Source of the DNA: Caulobacteraceae bacterium
Lineage (GTDB): Bacteria; Pseudomonadota; Alphaproteobacteria; Caulobacterales; Caulobacteraceae
Assembly: GCA_030446805.1 (NCBI GenBank)
Contig: JAUJMO010000001.1
Location: forward strand, 130,038-194,037
Direction: 5' to 3'
DNA: 64,000 nt
Shown one piece after another: positions 1 to 8,455 of the stretch. The position numbers and the translations under genes were made by a program. The notes below the pieces were generated by a model that was given only the letters and a program-made list of their open reading frames with translations, was not told where the DNA came from and did not search any database. The first letter of the stretch is position 1, and every line of letters starts with the position of its first letter.

Positions 1-86
1 CGGGGCCTCACCAATCCCGCGGGCGCCGGCGCCGCTACAGTGTTGCGCCGCTTCCCCCGGAAGGCCGGCAGGCCTAGATATCGCTC

Positions 87-1526
87 ATGGAACCCGCCCC
101 CCCCGACACGGTCCCCACCCCTCCGCCCGTGCGCTCCGCCCTGGACCTCATCGGACACACGCCCATGGTGGAGGTGACCCGGTTCGACACCGGTCCCTGC
201 CGCCTGTTCCTGAAGCTGGAGGCGGCCAATCCGGGAGGCTCCATCAAGGACCGGATCGCCGTGTCCATGGTCGAGGCCGCCGAGGCCGAGGGCTGGCTCC
301 AGCCCGGCGGGGTCATCGTGGAGGCCACCGCCGGCAACACCGGGCTGGCGCTGGCGCAGGTCGGCATCCTCAAGGGCTACAAGGTCCTGCTGGTCATCCC
401 CGACAAGATGGCCAAGGAGAAGATCCAGCACCTTCGGGCCATGGGGGCCGATGTCCGGCTCACCCGTTCGGACGTGCCGCGGGGCCACCCCGACTATTAC
501 ATGGACCTGGCCCAGACGCTGGCGCAGCAGATCCCGGGCGGGTTCTATGTCAATCAGTTCGGCAATCCGGCCAATCCGGCGGCGCATGTGAAGACCACCG
601 GCCCGGAGATCTGGGAACAGATGGGCGGGCAGGTCGACGCCTTCGTGGCCGGCATCGGCTCGGGCGGCACCATCACCGGCGTAGGCGGCTACCTCAAGGC
701 TCAGGACCCTGGGGTGACGGTGGTCCTGGCCGACCCGCACGGGTCGGTCCTGGCCGGCATCGTCGAGACGGGCGAGCCCGGGCCCAAGGGCAGCTACACG
801 GTTGAAGGCATCGGCCAGGACTTCGTGCCGGACAACGCCGACCTGAGCCTGGTGGACCGCGCCTATTCCATCCCGGACCGCGAGGCCATCGATACGGCGC
901 GCGCCCTCCTGCAGAAAGAGGGCGTACTGGCGGGCTCGTCTTCGGGCACGCTGGTGGCCGCAGCGCTGCGCTGGTGCCGGGAGCAGACGGAGCCCAAGCG
1001 GGTCGTCACCCTGGTCTGCGACACGGGCGCCCGCTACCTGTCGAAGGTGTACAACGACAGCTGGCTGGCCGAGCAGGGACTGGCCGATCGGCCCATGCAC
1101 GGCGATCTGTCGGACCTGATCACGCGCAAATACGTTGAAGGGGGCACGGTGACCGTGGGCCCGGACGACAGTCTGCTCACCGCCTACAACCGCATGCGCC
1201 AGGCCGACATCTCGCAACTGCCGGTGATGCAGGACGGCCGGCTGGTCGGCATCCTGGACGACAGCGATATCGTCCATGTCCTGGATACCGACGAGATCAG
1301 CCGCGAAGAGCGTTTCGCCAAACCGGTGCGCAGCGCCATGGCAAGCGAGCTTGACACCTTGCAGGTGAGCGAGACGCTGGACGACCTGATCCCCATCTTC
1401 GACCGCGACCGGGTGGCCATCGTGCTGGACGGCGAGGACTTCGTGGGCCTGATCACCCGCGTGGACCTGATCAACTATCTTCGTCTGCACCCGGAGGGTT
1501 CGAACTCCCGGCTGGCGGCGGCCTGA
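87..1526 (+). CDS. Cystathionine beta-synthase with C-terminal CBS domain pair
   Basis: Cytosolic pyridoxal-phosphate enzyme expected to condense serine (or O-acetylserine) with homocysteine to cystathionine, the first step of reverse transsulfuration. The fold-type II catalytic domain (about residues 15-335) carries the Schiff-base lysine in SIKDR (Lys54) and a glycine-rich loop GIGSGGTITG near residue 192. Two CBS repeats follow at about 345-400 and 412-466; these separate it from CysK/CysM cysteine synthases, and the 479-residue length fits. No haem-binding N-terminal extension is visible. The next gene starts 10 bases downstream and encodes a Cys/Met-metabolism enzyme, so the two probably form one pathway operon. 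A cysteine synthase that has gained CBS domains remains possible. Confidence 0.88.
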   Translation: MEPAPPDTVPTPPPVRSALDLIGHTPMVEVTRFDTGPCRLFLKLEAANPGGSIKDRIAVSMVEAAEAEGWLQPGGVIVEATAGNTGLALAQVGILKGYKVLLVIPDKMAKEKIQHLRAMGADVRLTRSDVPRGHPDYYMDLAQTLAQQIPGGFYVNQFGNPANPAAHVKTTGPEIWEQMGGQVDAFVAGIGSGGTITGVGGYLKAQDPGVTVVLADPHGSVLAGIVETGEPGPKGSYTVEGIGQDFVPDNADLSLVDRAYSIPDREAIDTARALLQKEGVLAGSSSGTLVAAALRWCREQTEPKRVVTLVCDTGARYLSKVYNDSWLAEQGLADRPMHGDLSDLITRKYVEGGTVTVGPDDSLLTAYNRMRQADISQLPVMQDGRLVGILDDSDIVHVLDTDEISREERFAKPVRSAMASELDTLQVSETLDDLIPIFDRDRVAIVLDGEDFVGLITRVDLINYLRLHPEGSNSRLAAA

Positions 1527-1536
1527 GCATTCAACC

Positions 1537-2712
1537 ATGACCGACAACAGCCGGCCCAATCGCCTGGGCTTCTCCACCCGCGCCATCCATGCCGGGCAGC
1601 ACCCCGATCCCACCACCGGGGCGGTGATGACGCCCATCTACGCCACCTCGACCTACGCCCAGGAAAGCCCGGGCGTGCACAAGGGCTTCGTCTATGCGCG
1701 GGGGCACAATCCCACGCGCTTCGCCTTTGAGCAGTGCGTGGCGGACCTGGAGAGCGGGGGGGCGGGGTTCGCCTTCGCCTCCGGCATGGCGGCGGCCTCC
1801 ACGGTGCTGGAGTTGCTCGGGCCCGGCGACCACGTGCTGGCCATGGACGACCTTTACGGCGGGACCTACCGCCTGTTCGAGCGGGTGCGGCGTCGCTCGG
1901 CCGGCCTCGACTTCTCCTATGTCGACCTGACCGATCCGGCGGCGGTGGAAGCCGCGATCCGGCCCAACACGCGCATGATCTGGGTGGAGAGCCCCACCAA
2001 TCCCATGCTGAAGCTGGTGGATCTCGAGGCCGTGGCCGCCATCGGCCGGCGGCGCGGGATCATCACGGTGGCGGACAACACCTTCGCCTCGCCATGGGTG
2101 CAGCGGCCCCTGGAGCTGGGCTTCGACCTAGTGCTGCACTCCGTGACCAAATACCTGAACGGGCACTCCGACATGATCGGCGGCGTGTTGGTGGTGGGCG
2201 AGACCCGCGGCGACCTGGCCGACCAGCTCAAGTTCCTGCAGAACTCCGTAGGCGGAATAGCGTCGCCCTTCGACAGCTTTCTAGCCCTCCGTGGACTGAA
2301 GACCCTCGCCCTGCGCATGGAGCGGCATTGCGCCAACGGCCTGAAGCTGGCGCAGTGGCTGGAGGCGCGCAGCGACGTGGCGCGCGTGATCTATCCGGGG
2401 CTGGCCAGCCACCCGCAACATGAGCTCGCCCGCAGGCAGATGCGCGGCTTCGGCGGGATGATCACGGCGGTGCTGGACCGGGACCTGGAGGGGACCCGGC
2501 GCGTGCTGGAACGGTGCCGCATCTTCACCCTGGCCGAGAGCCTGGGCGGGGTGGAGAGCCTGATCGAGCACCCCGCCATCATGACCCACGCCTCCATCCC
2601 GCCCGAACAGCGCGCAGCGCTGGGCATCGGCGACGGCCTGATCCGCCTGTCCGTCGGCGTGGAGGATGCGGGGGATCTGATCGCGGATCTGGAACAGGCG
2701 TTGGGGGCGTGA
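1537..2712 (+). CDS. Cys/Met-metabolism PLP enzyme (cystathionine gamma-synthase or gamma-lyase)
   Basis: Fold-type I pyridoxal-phosphate enzyme of the transsulfuration family, 391 residues, the usual length. The PLP lysine lies in SVTKYLNGHSD (Lys205). The motif ESPTNPMLK and the phosphate-binding stretch FASGMAA are also present. Placed directly after cystathionine beta-synthase, it most simply acts as a cystathionine gamma-lyase that splits cystathionine to cysteine. Cystathionine gamma-synthase (metB) shares the same motifs and cannot be separated by eye. The stop codon overlaps the start of the downstream cupin gene by one base (TGATG), which implies translational coupling. Confidence 0.85.
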   Translation: MTDNSRPNRLGFSTRAIHAGQHPDPTTGAVMTPIYATSTYAQESPGVHKGFVYARGHNPTRFAFEQCVADLESGGAGFAFASGMAAASTVLELLGPGDHVLAMDDLYGGTYRLFERVRRRSAGLDFSYVDLTDPAAVEAAIRPNTRMIWVESPTNPMLKLVDLEAVAAIGRRRGIITVADNTFASPWVQRPLELGFDLVLHSVTKYLNGHSDMIGGVLVVGETRGDLADQLKFLQNSVGGIASPFDSFLALRGLKTLALRMERHCANGLKLAQWLEARSDVARVIYPGLASHPQHELARRQMRGFGGMITAVLDRDLEGTRRVLERCRIFTLAESLGGVESLIEHPAIMTHASIPPEQRAALGIGDGLIRLSVGVEDAGDLIADLEQALGA

Positions 2713-3386
2713 TGTCCGACCTATCTCAAGTCAATGCTGATTTCAGCCAGCGCGTGGTGATCGACACGGCGGCCGAGGCCTGGATCCCTTCGCCCCAGCC
2801 CGGCGTCGAACGGCGCCTGCTGGACAGGCTGGGCGGCGAGGTCGCCCGCGCGACCAGTCTGGTGCGCTACGCTCCCGGATCCAGCTTCTCCGACCACGTC
2901 CATGGAGGCGGCGAGGAGCTTCTGGTGCTGGAAGGCGTCTTCTCCGACGAGCGCGGCGACTATCCGGCGGGAACCTATGTGCGCAACCCGCCGGGCTCCA
3001 AGCATCAGCCCTTCAGCCGCGGCGGCTGCACCCTGTTCGTCAAGCTGCACCAGTTCGCCAAGAGCGACCTCCAGCGCGTGGTGATCGACACCACCACCGC
3101 GAACTGGTCCGTGGCCTCGGAGGCGGGGCTGTCGCGTGTGGTCCTGCATCAGCACCGGAACGAAAAGGTCGCCCTGGTCCGGTTCGCACCCGGCGCCCGT
3201 CTGCCCGAGGATCCCCATCCGGGCGGGGAGGAGGTCCTGGTGCTGGAAGGCGTGCTGTCGGACGAGGCCGGGGATTACCCGGCGGGAACCTGGGTTAGAG
3301 AGCCCGCGGGAAGCGCGCACGCGCCCTTCAGCCGGGAAGGCTGCGTGATCTACGTCAAGGAAGGCCACCTGCCGCCTCCGGTCTGA
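2712..3386 (+). CDS. Tandem ChrR-like cupin domain protein
   Basis: A 224-residue protein made of two consecutive cupin domains of the ChrR/anti-sigma cupin type (about residues 12-115 and 120-220). The halves are clearly duplicated: each has RVVIDT near its start, then a GGEE-LVLEG core and a DYPAGT turn. The first domain keeps HVHGGGEE and a later histidine, a plausible metal site. The second has DPHPGGEE, so its first metal-ligand histidine is replaced by aspartate. The ATG at 2712 was chosen because it overlaps the upstream stop. Its place at the end of a transsulfuration operon suggests a sulfur- or thiol-related role, for example a dioxygenase-like or sensing function, but this is inference. 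Confidence 0.75.
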   Translation: MSDLSQVNADFSQRVVIDTAAEAWIPSPQPGVERRLLDRLGGEVARATSLVRYAPGSSFSDHVHGGGEELLVLEGVFSDERGDYPAGTYVRNPPGSKHQPFSRGGCTLFVKLHQFAKSDLQRVVIDTTTANWSVASEAGLSRVVLHQHRNEKVALVRFAPGARLPEDPHPGGEEVLVLEGVLSDEAGDYPAGTWVREPAGSAHAPFSREGCVIYVKEGHLPPPV

Positions 3387-3393
3387 AGCGGGG

Positions 3394-4104
3394 CTAGAAC
3401 TCGACCTCGAAGGCGGCCACCAGCCGATCCTGGTGGTTGGGGCCCACCTGGCTTTGATCGGTGGCGTGGTAGCGAGCCTCCAGCTCCACACGATCGGAGA
3501 GGTCGAACACCAAGCCCGCGTTCCAGGCGGTGTAATCCACCGAGCCCTCCTGCTCCCGCCGACCAAGGCCCGCCACCGCCGCCAGCCGGGGGCGCAGGCG
3601 CCAGGCTCCGTCCAGGGCCAGGTAGGTGTTGCGCCCCGTGTTCCCGAAGCCGTCCGGCTGATGCTGCAGGGTCACGCCCGTGGTGAGCGGGCCCGTTTCG
3701 CGCGACGCCCCCGCCGTGAGCTGCCAGACGACGTCGTTGCCGCTCGTCTCCGATCCCGGATAGACCTCGTGGGTGGAGTTGAAGCTCCATCTCAATCCGA
3801 GCGCCTGAGGCCGCCAGCCGACGGACAGGTTGAGCTGGACGTCCGACCCGGCGCTGTTGCGGATGCTGTTGGCGGAGACCCCGAGGAAGCCGCCGGACGG
3901 GAGCTCCTGTTCCAGGCGCACGGCCCCGCCAGGCCGACCGCCGGTCTTGCTGACGCCCTTGGAGCGGTAGTCCGTCCCGGCGGTCAGGCTCAACTGCGGC
4001 CCCCGGAACCGGCTCGGGCCCGCATCATCCGTCGTTTGTGCGCTGGCCTCGCAGGCCAGCCCCCCCGCCAGCGCGAGAAGGGAGAGGAGCAGGGTGGGCT
4101 TCAT
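3394..4104 (-). CDS. TorF-family putative outer-membrane porin
   Basis: Secreted beta-barrel protein of 236 residues. A Sec signal peptide ([15 protein letters not shown], cleavage probably after ASA near residue 22) is followed by alternating hydrophobic strands ending in an aromatic C-terminus (VEF), typical of outer-membrane barrels. The opening of the mature part, with LSLTAGTDYRSKGVSKT, matches the TorF putative-porin family, whose members start with a DYRFRGVS-like motif. Its start codon overlaps the stop of the upstream PfpI gene (ATGA), so the two are co-translated. It converges on the cupin gene with only 7 bases between stops. Its substrate is unknown. Confidence 0.7.
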   Translation of the reverse strand: MKPTLLLSLLALAGGLACEASAQTTDDAGPSRFRGPQLSLTAGTDYRSKGVSKTGGRPGGAVRLEQELPSGGFLGVSANSIRNSAGSDVQLNLSVGWRPQALGLRWSFNSTHEVYPGSETSGNDVVWQLTAGASRETGPLTTGVTLQHQPDGFGNTGRNTYLALDGAWRLRPRLAAVAGLGRREQEGSVDYTAWNAGLVFDLSDRVELEARYHATDQSQVGPNHQDRLVAAFEVEF

Positions 4105-4796
4105 GGTCGGCTCTCGAGCACGGCTGCAGCGCGGGCGACGGCTTCTGCGCGGCCGGGGCTGAGCGTGCCGCGAACGAGCGCCACCAGCGCCGGGTCCGCC
4201 CGCTCGGGAGAGCCCGAGTCGAACGGGGGGTGAGGATCGTATTCTATGCCCAGCTGGATCGCGCGTGCGACCTTCTCGCCCGCGACCTCGGCCGCCATGC
4301 GAAGCCCGAAGTCTATGCCCGAGGTCACGCCGCCGCCTGTGATCAGGTTTCCGTCCACAACCACCCGCTCGCCGACAGGAATGGCCCCAAAGGCGGGCAG
4401 CAGGTCCCGAAAGGCCCAGTGCGTGGCCGCCCGTCGGCCCCGGAGCAGGCCGGCGGCGCCAAGAAGAAGCGAGCCCGTGCACACCGAAGTCAGGTAGCGC
4501 GCATCAAGGGCGATTCGGCGCACGAACTCCAGGATCAGGGGATCGTTCAGAAGCGCGTTCACGCCCTGACCGCCCGGAATGCAGAGCAGATCTAGCCTCG
4601 GGCAGCCGTCGAGCGTGACGGTGGGCATAATCGTCAGGCCCTTCTCCGACCGCACGCCCTCCAGGGTCTTCCAAACGAGGTGGGTGCGAGCGCCGGGCAG
4701 GCGGGACAGCACCTCATAGGGCCCGGTAAGGTCCAACTGCGTGAGGTCGGGAAACAGCAGAAAGCCCAGATCGAAGGCTTCGGGCGCGGTCGCCAT
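4101..4796 (-). CDS. DJ-1/PfpI family protein (isonitrile hydratase-like)
   Basis: Cytosolic 231-residue protein of the DJ-1/PfpI superfamily. The nucleophile elbow is [15 protein letters not shown] with Cys106, preceded by the hallmark CIPGGQGVN near residue 72 and followed by ATHWAF. These features match the InhA-like (isonitrile hydratase) and transcription-regulator-associated branch rather than proteases. No AraC-type DNA-binding domain is attached. It is the first gene of a two-gene leftward operon with the TorF-like porin and lies 49 bases from the divergent queF. The exact reaction is not predictable from sequence. Confidence 0.8.
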   Translation of the reverse strand: MATAPEAFDLGFLLFPDLTQLDLTGPYEVLSRLPGARTHLVWKTLEGVRSEKGLTIMPTVTLDGCPRLDLLCIPGGQGVNALLNDPLILEFVRRIALDARYLTSVCTGSLLLGAAGLLRGRRAATHWAFRDLLPAFGAIPVGERVVVDGNLITGGGVTSGIDFGLRMAAEVAGEKVARAIQLGIEYDPHPPFDSGSPERADPALVALVRGTLSPGRAEAVARAAAVLESRP

Positions 4797-4845
4797 GAGA
4801 GGCTCTCCGGTTGCGGGGGCGGCGGGGCGAAGCTACCTGCCCGCG

Positions 4846-5301
4846 ATGGACACGACCACCCTGACCCAACTCGGGCGCGACGCGCGCCCGGCCGAGCGGC
4901 CCGAGGACGCCGTGCTGGAGCGCGTGCCCAATCCGCATCCGCGAGCGCTGTACCTCGCCCGGTTCACGGCGCCGGAGTTCACCTCGCTCTGCCCCGTCAC
5001 CGGCCAGCCGGATTTCGCGCATCTGGTGATCGATTACGCGCCGGGCGACTGGCTGATCGAGTCCAAGTCGCTGAAGCTTTACCTGACCAGCTTCCGCAAC
5101 CATGGGGCCTTTCACGAAGGCTGCACGCTGGATATCGGCCGGAGGGTCGCCGAAACGGCCCAGCCGCGCTGGCTGCGGATCGGCGGCTACTGGTATCCAC
5201 GGGGCGGCATCCCGATCGACGTCTTCTGGCAGACGGGCGCGCCGCCCGAGGGACTGTGGTTGCCCGATCCGGGCGTGCCGCCCTATCGCGGGCGGGGCTG
5301 A
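4846..5301 (+). CDS. queF: NADPH-dependent 7-cyano-7-deazaguanine reductase
   Basis: Converts preQ0 to preQ1 in queuosine tRNA biosynthesis, in the cytosol. The 151-residue length fits the short (YkvM-like) QueF form. The catalytic cysteine lies in [13 protein letters not shown] (Cys49, with Asp56 as the proton donor), and the family motif ESKSLKLYL follows near residue 72. The late glutamate context FHEGC is also present. The ATG at 4846 was preferred over in-frame starts further upstream because it gives the normal family length and lies outside the divergent PfpI gene. Its 3' end overlaps the convergent nitroreductase gene by 19 bases. No other queuosine genes lie nearby. Confidence 0.92.
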   Translation: MDTTTLTQLGRDARPAERPEDAVLERVPNPHPRALYLARFTAPEFTSLCPVTGQPDFAHLVIDYAPGDWLIESKSLKLYLTSFRNHGAFHEGCTLDIGRRVAETAQPRWLRIGGYWYPRGGIPIDVFWQTGAPPEGLWLPDPGVPPYRGRG

Positions 5302-5942
5302 TCCTCGGCGCGCCAAACCGTCACCAGCTGCTCCAGGTCCGGGCGGGGACGCTCCAGCGGGGTGGCCGCCGGCGCGCCGATATAGATGTGTCCGGTGATC
5401 CGCTCTCCAGGCGCGACGCCCAGGAGGGCGCGCGCGCCGGGGTCCTCGCTGTACCAGTCGGTGATCCAGTTGGCGCCATAGCCCAGGGCGTGCGCGGCCA
5501 GCAGGAGGTTCATGTTCACGGCGCCCGCGGAAAGGAACTGCTCCCATTCGGGGATCTTGGGGTGGGGCGCGGCGCGGGAGACGATCACAACGCAGAGCGG
5601 GGAAGGGCCCGCCTTGCCGAGGGCGGCGGAGGCCTTTTCCGAATCGGGACGGGTCTGGGCGATGGCGCCCAGGCGTGCGACCCAGGCGTCCTTGTCCTCG
5701 CCCGCCAGCAGGATGAAGCGCCAGGGCGCCAGCTTGCCGTGGTCAGGGACCCGCGAGGCCAGCCGCAGCATGAGCTCGATCTCCTGGCTGGACGGGCCGG
5801 GGGGGCCAAGCACGGAAGCCGAGGCCGAACGGCGACGCGCCAGCAGCGAAACCGTTTCCGGCGAGGGCTGGATCGGCAGCGGCTCGCCGAATCCGGGTGG
5901 AGGCGGGGCCAGGCTTGCGCCGGACGGGTCGTTCGGGGACAT
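5283..5942 (-). CDS. Nitroreductase family protein (YdjA-like)
   Basis: Probable FMN-dependent NAD(P)H oxidoreductase of 219 residues. An N-terminal Ser/Pro-rich stretch precedes the family signature LLARRRSAS and then [14 protein letters not shown] near residue 65, which resembles the small YdjA subgroup. [22 protein letters not shown] near residue 140 is the FMN-contacting helix. The start codon is only 20 bases from the divergent NUDIX gene, so each promoter must lie partly inside its neighbour. Its 3' end overlaps queF. The natural substrate is unknown. Confidence 0.82.
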   Translation of the reverse strand: MSPNDPSGASLAPPPPGFGEPLPIQPSPETVSLLARRRSASASVLGPPGPSSQEIELMLRLASRVPDHGKLAPWRFILLAGEDKDAWVARLGAIAQTRPDSEKASAALGKAGPSPLCVVIVSRAAPHPKIPEWEQFLSAGAVNMNLLLAAHALGYGANWITDWYSEDPGARALLGVAPGERITGHIYIGAPAATPLERPRPDLEQLVTVWRAEDQPRPR

Positions 5943-5962
5943 GGCCCCATGAAGGAGCCTCC

Positions 5963-6601
5963 ATGCCTGAAAGCAAGCCCGCCCAGAAGCCGGACTGGCT
6001 GATCCCGCACGGCCGCGCCTGGGAGATCACGGCTTCCAGGCCCATCTACGACAATCCCTGGATCGGCCTGACGGAGCACGAGGCGATCGCGCCGTCGGGA
6101 CAGTTCACGCCGCGCTACGGCGTGGTGCGGTTCAAGAACCTGGCCGTGGCTGTCCTGCCCCTGCACGAGGACGGCGCGGTTACGCTGGTGGGCCAGAACC
6201 GTCTCCCGCACGGCGACCATATCTGGGAGATCCCCGAAGGCGGCGCGCCGCTTGGCGAGGATCCGCTGGAGGCCGCCCGGCGCGAGCTTCGGGAAGAGAC
6301 AGGGCTGCTGGCCCGCGACTGGCGGTGCGTCCTGCCGAAGCTGCAGCTGTCGAACTCCACCACGGACGAGCGGGGTATCGGCTTTCTGGCCATGAGCTTC
6401 GAACAAGGCGAGACGGAGCCGGACGCGACGGAGGACCTTGCGATCGCCCGCGTGCCTTTCCGGGAGGCGCTGGACGCCGCCCTGGCCGGCTGGATGCCCG
6501 ACCTCTTGACCGTGGCGATGCTCCTGCGTGCGCACCACATGGCGGTGGAAGGCGCATTGGCGCCCGAGCTGGCCCGCCTCATGCTGGAGCGACCAGCCTA
6601 G
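5963..6601 (+). CDS. NUDIX hydrolase
   Basis: Hydrolyses nucleoside diphosphates linked to another moiety; 212 residues. A full NUDIX box is visible, running from GGAPLGEDP through AARRELREETGLL at about residues 93-116, with the catalytic REXXEE core intact. The upstream RFKNLAVAVLPL strand and EIPEGG turn resemble ADP-ribose pyrophosphatases (NudF type). The start at 5963 is supported by AAGGAGCC just upstream. It lies 9 bases before cysE and is probably co-transcribed with it. ADP-ribose or a similar sugar nucleotide is a guess. Confidence 0.85.
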   Translation: MPESKPAQKPDWLIPHGRAWEITASRPIYDNPWIGLTEHEAIAPSGQFTPRYGVVRFKNLAVAVLPLHEDGAVTLVGQNRLPHGDHIWEIPEGGAPLGEDPLEAARRELREETGLLARDWRCVLPKLQLSNSTTDERGIGFLAMSFEQGETEPDATEDLAIARVPFREALDAALAGWMPDLLTVAMLLRAHHMAVEGALAPELARLMLERPA

Positions 6602-6610
6602 GAGACCCGC

Positions 6611-7438
6611 ATGGCCCATCTCGAAGTCGTCCAGCCGTCCGGCCCGCCCCCGGTGTGGCCCGCCCTGCGCGCGGAAGCCGAACGCACCGCGAGCCAGGAG
6701 CCTGCGCTGGCGTCCCTGCTCTACGCCGCCATCCTGTCCCACGAGCTGCTGGTGGACGCCCTGGCCTTTCAGCTGGCGCGCAAGCTGGGCGATGGCGAGC
6801 TCAGCGCCATGTCCGTCCGCGACATCTGCTGGCAGGCCTTTTACGGCGACCCCGAGGCCATGACGCGGGTCGAGGCCGATCTCCAGGCCGTGTTCGAGCG
6901 CGACCCGGCGTGCAAGGGCTACCTCCAGCCCTTTCTCTATTTCAAAGGCTTCCAAGCCTTGCAAACCCACCGCGTCGCGCACTGGCTGTGGAGCCAGGGG
7001 CGCGAAACGCTGGCCTTTCATCTCCAGAGCCGGATGTCCGAGCTGTTCCAGGTGGACATCCATCCGGCCGCCCGGGTCGGCTCCGGCGTCTTCCTGGATC
7101 ATGGGACCGGCATCACCGTGGGCGAGACCGCGGTGATCGGCGACGACGTGTCCATCCTGCATGCGGTGACCCTGGGCGGCACGGGCGCGCAACGGGGCGA
7201 CCGCCATCCCAAGATCGGCCGCGGCGTGCTGCTGGGCGCCGGGGCCAAGGTGCTGGGCGCTATCGAGATCGGGGAAGGGGCCAAGATCGCCTCCGGCTCC
7301 GTCGTGCTGCGTCCGGTGCCTCCGCACTGCACGGCTGCGGGCGTGCCCGCGCGGCTGGTCGGCTGCCCGCCGGGCGCGGAGCCTTCGCGCACCATGGACC
7401 ACACCCTGGCCGAAGTGGTCTATGATTACGTGATCTGA
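6611..7438 (+). CDS. cysE: Serine O-acetyltransferase
   Basis: Transfers acetyl from acetyl-CoA to serine, giving O-acetylserine for cysteine synthesis; cytosolic, 275 residues. The N-terminal helical domain (about 10-140) is followed by a left-handed beta-helix of hexapeptide repeats. The active-site stretch FLDHGTGITVGETAVIGDD is near residue 160, and HAVTLGGTG follows, the characteristic SAT signature. An extended C-terminal tail ends in DYVI; CysE tails of this kind insert into cysteine synthase or serve feedback inhibition. AGGAGA precedes the ATG. With cystathionine beta-synthase at 87-1526 it makes this end of the window rich in cysteine metabolism. Confidence 0.93.
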   Translation: MAHLEVVQPSGPPPVWPALRAEAERTASQEPALASLLYAAILSHELLVDALAFQLARKLGDGELSAMSVRDICWQAFYGDPEAMTRVEADLQAVFERDPACKGYLQPFLYFKGFQALQTHRVAHWLWSQGRETLAFHLQSRMSELFQVDIHPAARVGSGVFLDHGTGITVGETAVIGDDVSILHAVTLGGTGAQRGDRHPKIGRGVLLGAGAKVLGAIEIGEGAKIASGSVVLRPVPPHCTAAGVPARLVGCPPGAEPSRTMDHTLAEVVYDYVI

Positions 7439-7490
7439 ACCGGGCCGCCCTTCCGGGTGTTACCCCCGGCTCAAACGGAGGGATCAGCTC

Positions 7491-7700
7491 GTGGAGCAGA
7501 AAGACATCTCGCGGGTCGAGGCGCACCTAAAGCGCACCTTCGGCAACCCCGCCCTGACGCTGAAGCCCCGTCCGAAGCAGAAGGACAGCGCGGAACTTTA
7601 TATCGGCGACGAGTTCCTGGGCGTGGTGTTCCAGGACGAGGACGACGACGGCAGCTTCATGTTCGAAATGGCCATCCTGGCGGAGGACCTGGAGAGCTGA
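7491..7700 (+). CDS. DUF3126 family protein
   Basis: Small acidic protein of 69 residues with no signal peptide or membrane segment. It starts at a GTG with a good ribosome-binding site (CGGAGGG, about 9 bases upstream). Motifs are the N-terminal helix EVEAHLK-like segment (RVEAHLKRTFGN), the strand ELYIGDEFLGVVFQDEDDDG, and FMFEMAILAEDL at the C-terminus. These match DUF3126, a small alphaproteobacterial family of unknown function often found after cysE. The 52-base spacing from cysE is compatible with read-through. Confidence 0.75.
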   Translation: MEQKDISRVEAHLKRTFGNPALTLKPRPKQKDSAELYIGDEFLGVVFQDEDDDGSFMFEMAILAEDLES

Positions 7701-7719
7701 GGATTGCAGTTTCGACCGG

Positions 7720-7747
7720 TTTGGTCATAATGACCTGAATGACCAAA
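7720..7747. promoter_or_regulatory. Putative autoregulatory operator of the Phd/PIN operon
   Basis: A perfect 9-bp inverted repeat TTTGGTCAT (7720-7728) and ATGACCAAA (7739-7747) with an overlapping inner half-site ATGACC (7730-7735), so that GGTCAT-A-ATGACC is itself a palindrome. The right arm contains the antitoxin start codon at 7739. Phd/YefM antitoxins usually bind such palindromes to repress their own operon. Three half-sites would allow more than one dimer register. The assignment is by position and symmetry only. Confidence 0.6.
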
Positions 7748-8023
7748 CACGCTCGTGCGCCTCGCCTTTGGAGCGCCGCTGAGGCCAAGGCGAAGCTCAG
7801 CGAGATCATCGCCAAGGCCGTCTCCGAGGGGCCGCAGTATGTGACGCGGCACGGCAAGCCGACCGTGGTGGTGGTTTCGGCCGAGCAGTGGTCCAAGCTG
7901 GAACGGCGACGATCCTCCGTCGAGGTGCTGACCGACCCCAACTACGGGGTGCTTGACGAGGGGGAGGCCGAGACCTTGTTCGCGCGCGATCGGTCCCCGG
8001 AGCGTCCGGCGCCGGAGCTTTGA
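7739..8023 (+). CDS. Phd/YefM-type antitoxin
   Basis: A 94-residue protein with the Phd/YefM N-terminal DNA-binding fold: WSAAEAKAKLSEIIAKA, then GPQYVTRHGKPTVVVVSAEQW, which is the family signature. The C-terminal tail (about 60-94) is acidic and Pro-rich and would wrap the toxin. The gene begins inside a palindromic operator and overlaps the PIN-domain toxin gene (TTGA), the usual antitoxin-first layout. Its role is to neutralise the downstream PIN ribonuclease and repress the operon. Confidence 0.88.
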   Translation: MTKHARAPRLWSAAEAKAKLSEIIAKAVSEGPQYVTRHGKPTVVVVSAEQWSKLERRRSSVEVLTDPNYGVLDEGEAETLFARDRSPERPAPEL

Positions 8024-8454
8024 CCTATCTGCTGGACACGGGCGTCGTGTGCCAACGCGCCAGGGCGCGGCCGGAGCTCCGCGTCATGGACTGGCTGGGC
8101 CGGCAGGCTGCGGACGAGCTCCATTTATCGGTGCTGACCCTGGGCGAGCTTCGCTATGGTGTGGAGCGTCTGCCGGCTGGGCGGAAACGCCGCTTGCTCA
8201 CGGCCTATGTGGGCGAGCTTGAAGAGGCGTTCGAGGGACGTGTTCTGCCGTTCGACGCCGAGGCTGCGGCGAGCTGGGCGGCGGTGCGGCGCGCGGCGGA
8301 GCTGCACTCGCGCACCCTGTCCACCGCGGACGCCATGCTTGCGGCGACTGCAACGCTGCACGGCCTCACCCTGGTCACGCGCAATGTGCGGGATTTCGAG
8401 GGCTGGGGCGGGCCCCTGCTGAACCCGTGGCCGCCCCAGCCTTCGGCCTCCTAG
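8020..8454 (+). CDS. PIN-domain toxin (VapC/FitB-like ribonuclease)
   Basis: A 144-residue PIN-domain protein, probably a Mg2+-dependent RNase whose activity is held by the upstream antitoxin. The four acidic positions expected for the active site are visible: Asp in YLLDTGVV (residue 6), Glu in LTLGELRYG (about 42), Asp in STADAMLAATA (about 107) and Asp in TRNVRDFEG (about 125). The start is a TTG that overlaps the antitoxin stop, a weak start consistent with lower toxin output. The closest type is FitB-like VapC. It ends one base before the convergent phoH stop. Confidence 0.87.
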   Translation: MTYLLDTGVVCQRARARPELRVMDWLGRQAADELHLSVLTLGELRYGVERLPAGRKRRLLTAYVGELEEAFEGRVLPFDAEAAASWAAVRRAAELHSRTLSTADAMLAATATLHGLTLVTRNVRDFEGWGGPLLNPWPPQPSAS

Positions 8455-8455
8455 G

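Noticed and set aside
1499..1514. T-loop-like GGGTTCGAACTCCCGG suggesting a tRNA
   Set aside because: It lies within the cystathionine beta-synthase coding sequence, and no acceptor or anticodon arms fit around it.
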